Notes under the pieces: model-generated | Seen by the model: the letters and a program-made list of their open reading frames with translations, nothing else | Told to the model about the DNA's origin: nothing | Databases searched by the model: none | Position numbers and translations under genes: made by a program | From: Parapedobacter pyrenivorans_A | GTDB taxonomy: Bacteria; Bacteroidota; Bacteroidia; Sphingobacteriales; Sphingobacteriaceae | Assembly: GCF_041925275.1 (NCBI RefSeq) | Contig: NZ_JBHEUZ010000010.1 | Location: forward strand, 132,661 to 196,660 | Reading direction: 5' to 3' | DNA: 64,000 nucleotides | In this document: piece by piece, positions 58,866 to 64,000 of the stretch | Layout of the letters: the number at the start of each line of letters is the position of its first letter | Numbering within the stretch: the stretch's first letter is position 1

Positions 58866-59528
58866 CTAAAGCCGATCGAGCACGAATTGCAATTGTTCCA
58901 CTTCGTTGAGATCGGTATTGTCCAGTACGATGGCATCTTCCGCGCGCACCAACGGGCTTTCGGCACGGGTGGTATCGATGTAATCGCGGTGTGCAAGGTT
59001 CTCAAACACTTCTTCCAACGTGGTATCTTCGCCCTTGGCCTTCAATTCGAGGTAGCGGCGCTCGGCGCGCACCTTCGGATCGGCGGTCATGAAGATTTTC
59101 AGATGGGCATCGGGAAAAACGGTGGTTCCGATGTCGCGTCCATCCATCACAATGTTTTTGTTCCTTCCCATCCGCTGCTGCTGGGCCACCATCGCCTCAC
59201 GGACGGCTTTGACGGCACTGACCTCACTCACATAGTCCGAAACATGCATCTGCCTTATTTCATCCGATACGTCTTCCCCATTCAACGAAATGCGGGTTAC
59301 GCCCGGCTCGATGTGGAAATCGATATGGATATCTTCCAACGCAGCCATCACCTTACGGTCATCGTTTACAGGTACAACGTGGCGGATAAAATAGAGCGTA
59401 ACGGCCCGGTACATGGCACCACTATCGATATAGAGGTAATGTAATTTCCCGGCCAATGCCTTGGCAAGTGTGCTTTTCCCACAGGAGGAATAGCCATCAA
59501 TAGCGATGATTTTATTCGTCGGGTCCAT
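58866..59528 (-). CDS. cmk: Cytidylate kinase
   Basis: 220 residues. IIAIDGYSSCGKSTLAKALA is the P-loop, YIDSGAMYRAVTLYF the substrate site and GRDIGTTVFPDAHLKIFMTA the CMP-kinase signature. It phosphorylates CMP and dCMP. Last gene of the leftward run from ysxC. Confidence 0.95.
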   Translation of the reverse strand: MDPTNKIIAIDGYSSCGKSTLAKALAGKLHYLYIDSGAMYRAVTLYFIRHVVPVNDDRKVMAALEDIHIDFHIEPGVTRISLNGEDVSDEIRQMHVSDYVSEVSAVKAVREAMVAQQQRMGRNKNIVMDGRDIGTTVFPDAHLKIFMTADPKVRAERRYLELKAKGEDTTLEEVFENLAHRDYIDTTRAESPLVRAEDAIVLDNTDLNEVEQLQFVLDRL

Positions 59529-59533
59529 GTGGA

Positions 59534-59947
59534 TTAATTTTGCCCCCCGATGAGTACGCCAGGCTTATTCAACACTGGTATTTTGATCAGATTATCGTCG
59601 ATGATACTCTCGGGAAGAAAGATGTATTTCTTATCGTAGATGGTACCGTTGATGTAATAACTGAGCCAGTATTCATTGGTAAGCCCAAACACCTGCTCGT
59701 CTATGGCCTCTATCTTAGCATAATCATGCGGATCGATATCGCCGATAAAATGCCGCAATATGGAGGTTTTCACCTCTTTCTCGTCCTTGACCCCATAACC
59801 CTTTGAACTGACCATCACATTGTTGATCGGCTCATCCTTCTCATTGATCAGGTACACGTTCCATGTTTTACCGGTGGGCGCTTCACCCTCCAGCACCACC
59901 GCGATGGAAATATCCTCGACGATATTCAACGGTAAATCCCTTTTCAT
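59534..59947 (-). CDS. Conserved hypothetical protein (between topA and cmk)
   Basis: 137 residues, cytoplasmic, acidic. MKRDLPLNIVEDISIAVVLE, GKTWNVYLINEKDEPINNVM, VKTSILRHFIGDIDPHDYAK and DKKYIFLPESIIDD. I recall no characterised function; it is a conserved small beta-rich protein in Sphingobacteria. The start abuts the topA stop directly, and the cmk start is 5 bp after its own stop, so the three genes are closely linked. Confidence 0.7.
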   Translation of the reverse strand: MKRDLPLNIVEDISIAVVLEGEAPTGKTWNVYLINEKDEPINNVMVSSKGYGVKDEKEVKTSILRHFIGDIDPHDYAKIEAIDEQVFGLTNEYWLSYYINGTIYDKKYIFLPESIIDDNLIKIPVLNKPGVLIGGQN

Positions 59948-62278
59948 TTATTTTTTCCCGCGTGGTTTTTTCTTTGGCTTTTTATCGTCCTCAGCCGCCC
60001 ATTTAACGACATTTTCATAGGTGATGTCGTTTACTTCCGTTCCTTTGGGTATCTTGATATTCTGTTTACCGAACCGGATGAACGGCCCCCAGCGACCATT
60101 TTCGATACGTGCGTCCGCATTTTCTTCAAAAACCTTGATGATCTTCTCCTTGTCTTTCTGACGTTTGTCTTTGATGATCTCAATCGCCGAATCGGTAGTG
60201 ACATCCAATGGATCCACGTCTTTTGGAAGTGAGAAAAACGCATTGTTGTGCCGAATGTAAGGACCGAACCGCCCCACGGCAACCGTCATCTCTTTTCCTT
60301 CAAATTCGCCTACTTTTTTGGGTAGCTTAAAGAGTTCCAATGCTTCTTCAAACGTAATGGTCTCAATCATCTGGCCGGGCCGGAGGCTCGCATAGCGCGG
60401 TTTTTCTTCGTCGTCGGCAGAACCGATCTGCACCATGGGGCCAAACCGGCCAATACGTACGCTAACCCGCTTTCCGGTGCCGGGTTCCATACCCAATTCC
60501 CGCTCGTTCGTAGCCCTGTCGGCGTGTTTTGTCGTGGTTTCGACCTCCTGGTGGAATGGTCCGTAGAAACTGTGCAACATCGCTGTCCATTCTTTCATCC
60601 CTTGGGCAATTTCATCAAACTCCTTCTCCACCTTGGCCGTGAAATTGAAGTCTACAATGCCATTGAAGTGCTCCACCAGAAAATCATTTACCACCACGCC
60701 GATATCCGTGGGAAATAACTTTGCTTTTTCCGTGCCCGTGATTTCAGTTTTGGTTTGCGACGATATCGTTCCGTTCTCCAATTCCAGCACACGGTAGTCC
60801 CGGGGCTTGCCATCACGGCTCTCTTTGACCACATATCCACGGTTTTGGATGGTGGATATGGTAGGCGCATAGGTAGACGGACGGCCGATGCCCAATTCTT
60901 CCAACTTTTTGACCAAACTTGCTTCGGTGTAACGTGCCGGCGGACGAGAGAAACGCTCCGTGGCCGATAGCCGTTGCAACTGCACCTGCTGCCCACGCGT
61001 TAGCGGTGGCAACAACGCATTGTCCGTTTCGTTATCGAGATTCGGTTCATGTTCGTCATCGGTAGACTCGAAATAAACTTTCAGGAAGCCATCGAACCGC
61101 ATCACTTCGCCATTGGCCACCAACTCTTCCTCACGGGTAGACACGCCGATTTTGGCCGTGGTCTTCTCAAATTCCGCTTCGCTCATTTGCGAGGCGATGG
61201 CCCGCTTCCAGATCAGCTCATACAACCGCCGCTCGGCACCGTCGCCCTCAATGGAATGCCGGTCGAAATACGTGGGTCTGATCGCTTCGTGGGCCTCTTG
61301 GGCGCCTGCGGATTTAGTGCGGTATTGGCGGCGTTTATGGTACCTATCGCCATAGGCATACTTGATCTCTTGTTCGGCACCTTGCAGGGCGGTATCGCTC
61401 AGGTTCACGGAGTCGGTACGCATATAGGTAATGCGGCCGGCCTCATAGAGGCGCTGTGCCACCGACATGGTCCGTGCTACCGAAAACCCCAGCTTCCTAC
61501 TGGCCTCCTGTTGTAGTGTAGAGGTGGTAAACGGAGCGGCCGGACTACGTTTGGAGGGTTTGGTTTCCAAACCATTGACCACAAAATCCGCGTGGATACA
61601 GTCTGTTAGGAAACGTTCCGCATCCGCGGCTTCCGCGAAGCGCTTGGGTAGCTCTGCCTTGAACAATTCCCTGGGGTTACCAGTATGGAAAACTGCTACG
61701 ATTTTGAATGCAGCCTCTGCGTTGAACCGGTTGATCTCCCTTTCGCGATCCACGATCAGCCTCACAGCCACGGACTGCACACGCCCGGCCGACAGGGACG
61801 GCTTCACTTTCTTCCACAATACGGGCGAAAGCTCAAAACCTACCAAGCGGTCGAGTACCCGCCTCGCCTGCTGCGCATTGACCAGGTTGAAATCGATCCC
61901 CCTCGGGGTATCAATGGCCCGGAGGATGGCCGGCTTGGTGATTTCATGGAAAACAATGCGCTTGGTTTTTTCATCATCGAGACCCAACGTTTCATAAAGA
62001 TGCCAGGAAATAGCCTCTCCTTCGCGGTCCTCGTCCGATGCCAGCCACACGGTTTCAGCGTCTTTGGCCAGTTTCTTTAACTCGCTGACTACCGCCTTCT
62101 TATCGGCGGGTACCTCATATCGTTGTGTAAAATTATTAGCTACGTCGATTGCATCGTCGGTTTTCACCAGATCACGGATATGGCCATAACTCGATTTCAC
62201 CAAGAAATCCTTGCCAAGGTACCCCTCTATTGTCTTTGCTTTCGCCGGTGACTCTACAATCAGTAAATTCTTTGCCAT
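59948..62278 (-). CDS. topA: DNA topoisomerase I
   Basis: 776 residues. LLIVESPAKAKTIEGYLG is the Toprim start, and RITYMRTDSVNLSDTAL contains the active-site tyrosine. The C-terminus carries three GRFGPMVQIG / GRFGPYIRHN / GRWGPFIRFG beta repeats instead of zinc fingers, and ends KKPKKKPRGKK. It relaxes negative supercoils. A -7 box lies 19 bp upstream. Confidence 0.97.
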   Translation of the reverse strand: MAKNLLIVESPAKAKTIEGYLGKDFLVKSSYGHIRDLVKTDDAIDVANNFTQRYEVPADKKAVVSELKKLAKDAETVWLASDEDREGEAISWHLYETLGLDDEKTKRIVFHEITKPAILRAIDTPRGIDFNLVNAQQARRVLDRLVGFELSPVLWKKVKPSLSAGRVQSVAVRLIVDREREINRFNAEAAFKIVAVFHTGNPRELFKAELPKRFAEAADAERFLTDCIHADFVVNGLETKPSKRSPAAPFTTSTLQQEASRKLGFSVARTMSVAQRLYEAGRITYMRTDSVNLSDTALQGAEQEIKYAYGDRYHKRRQYRTKSAGAQEAHEAIRPTYFDRHSIEGDGAERRLYELIWKRAIASQMSEAEFEKTTAKIGVSTREEELVANGEVMRFDGFLKVYFESTDDEHEPNLDNETDNALLPPLTRGQQVQLQRLSATERFSRPPARYTEASLVKKLEELGIGRPSTYAPTISTIQNRGYVVKESRDGKPRDYRVLELENGTISSQTKTEITGTEKAKLFPTDIGVVVNDFLVEHFNGIVDFNFTAKVEKEFDEIAQGMKEWTAMLHSFYGPFHQEVETTTKHADRATNERELGMEPGTGKRVSVRIGRFGPMVQIGSADDEEKPRYASLRPGQMIETITFEEALELFKLPKKVGEFEGKEMTVAVGRFGPYIRHNNAFFSLPKDVDPLDVTTDSAIEIIKDKRQKDKEKIIKVFEENADARIENGRWGPFIRFGKQNIKIPKGTEVNDITYENVVKWAAEDDKKPKKKPRGKK

Positions 62279-62297
62279 TGATTTTTTCGGATTTCTG

Positions 62298-62305
62298 CAA
62301 ACTTA
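62298..62305 (-). promoter_or_regulatory. -7 promoter box of topA
   Basis: Minus-strand TAAGTTTG, 19 bp before the ATG at 62278, with an ATTG at about -33. Confidence 0.55.
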
Positions 62306-62413
62306 GAGAAATTTGTTTTATATGCAATAAATTGGGTTACTTGTATAACAAATTATTCGTTCCGGAAGTGTGCTAATCGCTGCTGCAAAGCAGGTTATTC
62401 AAGGAATGGCAAA

Positions 62414-63271
62414 TCAAAAAAACAGGTCCAGCAGGAAAAAGCATGCAAAGATCACCGATGCAATTCCGTTCGTGGTCATAAACGCCCGATCTACCCTGCT
62501 CAGGTCCGTCGGGCTAACAATGCGGTGCTGGTAGACGAGTAAGGCACAGTAAAACAACACACCGACGATATAAAACCAACCCAGCGGAATCACATACATC
62601 GGCAGGATGATGAAAATCGCAGACAACACATGGAACAGGCTTGAAACACGCAACGCGTTGCGCTTTCCCAGCCATACCGGGATGGAATTAAGCCGGTGTG
62701 CGCGATCAAACGTTTCATCCTGCAGTGCGTAGATGATATCAAAGCCTGCAACCCAAAATAAAACCGCGCAAGCATAAAACACCGGAACTATGTGGAAGAC
62801 TCCTGTCACCACTAAATAAGCCCCCAGTGGCGCCAGCCCCAGCCCCAGCCCGAGTATGAGATGGCACAGCGGCGTGAACCGTTTTGTATAGCTATAGCCC
62901 AACACCACCGCCAATGCAACGGGCGACAGATAAAAGCAAACCGGATTGATAAACCAGGTGGCAGCCATAAACAGGCCGGCATTTGCTAGGGTAAAGCCCA
63001 GTGCCTGCGCAGCGCTGACACGGCCAGCAGGGATATCGCGCATAACGGTACGGGGATTCGCTGCATCGATATCGCGATCCAGGTAACGATTGAATGCCAT
63101 CGCGGCATTGCGGGCGAATACCATGCAAGCTAGCATCAATAGCAACTTTAGCCAGTTAAAATCGGCCGCGGTAGTGTGTATGGCCAGAAAAAAGCCGATG
63201 AAAGCAAAAGGAAGCGCGAAAATACTATGGGCGAAGAGGACAAGCGAGAAATATTTCTTCATAAACGGCAA
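62414..63271 (-). CDS. UbiA-family polyprenyltransferase
   Basis: 285 residues with about nine helices. The two aspartate motifs are AFNRYLDRDIDAANPRT and GFDIIYALQDETFDRAHRLN, which bind the prenyl pyrophosphate through Mg2+. Close to 4-hydroxybenzoate/menaquinone (MqnP-type) prenyltransferases; which quinone it makes is not readable. It abuts ysxC upstream (start adjacent to the stop). The start could also be the ATG at 63262. Confidence 0.88.
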   Translation of the reverse strand: MPFMKKYFSLVLFAHSIFALPFAFIGFFLAIHTTAADFNWLKLLLMLACMVFARNAAMAFNRYLDRDIDAANPRTVMRDIPAGRVSAAQALGFTLANAGLFMAATWFINPVCFYLSPVALAVVLGYSYTKRFTPLCHLILGLGLGLAPLGAYLVVTGVFHIVPVFYACAVLFWVAGFDIIYALQDETFDRAHRLNSIPVWLGKRNALRVSSLFHVLSAIFIILPMYVIPLGWFYIVGVLFYCALLVYQHRIVSPTDLSRVDRAFMTTNGIASVIFACFFLLDLFF

Positions 63272-63892
63272 TCAGCGGTCGGTAATGTGAAGTGGTTGGA
63301 AATTCGCATTGATTTCGTCAATGGCGGCGAGCAGTTGTTCGCACCCCACGCGGGTCTCAGACGAAGTGAGAAAATGCGGGGGCGTTTCCTCGAACCATTC
63401 GAGCAGGGCTTGATGGAATTTTTCCACATTCGCATTGGCTTTACCGAGCGATAGCTTGTCTGCCTTGGTAAAAACCAGCAGAAAGGGTATACCGTTTTCA
63501 CCGAGCCAACGGCAGAAGTCCAGGTCATTGTTCTGCGGCCCAAGGCGACTATCAACCAGTACAAAAACGCACTGCAGGTTTTCGCGCGTAGACAGGTAAC
63601 GGCGGATGAATTTTTCCCAGGTTGCACGGTTGGTCTTGGAGGTTTTGGCAAAGCCATAACCCGGCAAATCCACCAGGTACCAAGCATCGTTAATTAAAAA
63701 ATGATTGATTAGCTGTGTTTTGCCCGGTGTCTGCGAGGTCTTTGCCAATTGGCGGTTGCCCGTAAGCGCATTGATAAGCGACGACTTACCCACATTGGAG
63801 CGTCCAATGAATGCATACTCCGGCAGATTCGCTGGCGGCAGCTGGTCCACCCGTGTATTGCTGCATACAAATATCGCTGTTTTTACCACCAC
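63272..63892 (-). CDS. engB: Ribosome-biogenesis GTPase YsxC/YihA (EngB)
   Basis: 206 residues. GRSNVGKSSLINALTG is the G1 loop, KTSQTPGKT the G2 region, VDLPGYGF G3, and FTKADKLSLGK G4. Helps assemble the 50S subunit. It starts with a GTG run (GTG GTG GTA) 4 nt after the -7 box TAAGTTTG, so the mRNA may be leaderless. First gene of the run ysxC-ubiA; topA has its own promoter. Confidence 0.94.
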   Translation of the reverse strand: MVVKTAIFVCSNTRVDQLPPANLPEYAFIGRSNVGKSSLINALTGNRQLAKTSQTPGKTQLINHFLINDAWYLVDLPGYGFAKTSKTNRATWEKFIRRYLSTRENLQCVFVLVDSRLGPQNNDLDFCRWLGENGIPFLLVFTKADKLSLGKANANVEKFHQALLEWFEETPPHFLTSSETRVGCEQLLAAIDEINANFQPLHITDR

Positions 63893-63896
63893 GTTG

Positions 63897-63904
63897 CAAA
63901 CTTA
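63897..63904 (-). promoter_or_regulatory. -7 promoter box abutting ysxC
   Basis: Minus-strand TAAGTTTG ending 4 nt before the GTG at 63892. The expected -33 place (around 63925-63928) lies at the start of a sequence that looks like an insertion-sequence end. Confidence 0.5.
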
Positions 63905-63924
63905 GTAAAATCATTTTATTATTA

Positions 63925-64000
63925 GGGCACCTCTAAAAACTCATTGATTTGAAATAACATTTGATATTAGCTTGATTTTCAGTATATTTAAATCATGAAA
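63925..64000 (+). mobile_element. Possible left end of an insertion sequence
   Basis: GGGCACCTCTAAAAACTC begins at 63925 and resembles terminal inverted repeats of IS5/IS1182-type elements in Bacteroidota. About 70 bp later an ATG (63995) opens a frame at the window edge, as a transposase would. Neither the transposase nor the right inverted repeat is visible, so this is a candidate only. Confidence 0.35.

Overview
The window is about 64 kb of bacterial chromosome from a member of the Bacteroidota, most likely Sphingobacteriales/Sphingobacteriaceae (Parapedobacter- or Pedobacter-like; the genus is inference). The evidence is: promoters of the phylum type (TTTG, 19-20 nt, TAnnTTTG) in front of many genes; few Shine-Dalgarno sequences; a carboxypeptidase-regulatory-domain TonB receptor; ribosomal protein THX; DUF4296, DUF3822 and LVIVD proteins; a membrane pyrophosphatase; and M13 and S9 exported peptidases. 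Most of the window is ordinary, densely packed core genome with about even GC.

Layout. 0-5.3 kb: the start of a planctomycete-cytochrome/DUF1549 protein (minus, runs off the left edge), then smc and a small zinc-knuckle protein resembling the RNA polymerase alpha C-terminal domain. 5.3-11.7 kb: a hypothetical gene, a tiny ribosomal protein THX gene overlapping rlmB, a VOC protein, a membrane/coiled-coil protein, a MFS transporter with a DUF6965-like partner, a truncated TPR gene, a phosphotriesterase-like protein and a DUF1801 protein. 11.8-13.1 kb: a decayed, AT-rich island at tRNA-Lys(CUU), holding a frameshifted VapC toxin, its antitoxin with an in-frame stop, a gene tail and an integrase stub. 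13.1-25.4 kb: a Rof-like protein, exonuclease III, M13 peptidase, a MFS efflux pump with a possible leader-peptide region, an esterase, HAD, NUDIX-rsmD-DUF3822, a RecD-like helicase, an amino acid permease and an exported methyltransferase. 25.5-26.5 kb: an array of 33 diverged 21-nt units next to a broken reading frame. 26.5-36.6 kb: DoxX-QorB-Rrf2, an S9 peptidase, two further APC permeases and the pyrophosphatase pump. 36.8-48.5 kb: TonB receptor, MgtC, mutS2 with DUF4296, yggS, GNAT, DUF3298, aspartate kinase, a thioredoxin-fold lipoprotein and gap. 48.6-53.7 kb: the thrS-infC-rpmI-rplT translation operon, a barrel protein and a LVIVD lipoprotein. 53.8-58.8 kb: queE, the tyrosine-degradation pair hmgA-hppD, DUF1573 and an aminotransferase. 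58.9-63.9 kb: the leftward run ysxC, ubiA-like, topA, a hypothetical, cmk. The right edge may enter an insertion sequence.

How the genes work together. hppD and hmgA carry out consecutive steps of tyrosine catabolism. thrS, infC, rpmI and rplT form a translation operon. The Rrf2 regulator sits directly ahead of qorB-doxX with a palindrome in the gap and probably controls them. The strongest unexplained structure is the 21-nt array at 25.5-26.2 kb. Other points of interest are four start codons that nearly abut their promoter -7 box (possible leaderless mRNAs), alternative hairpins ahead of yggS, and a leader peptide plus hairpin ahead of the MFS pump.
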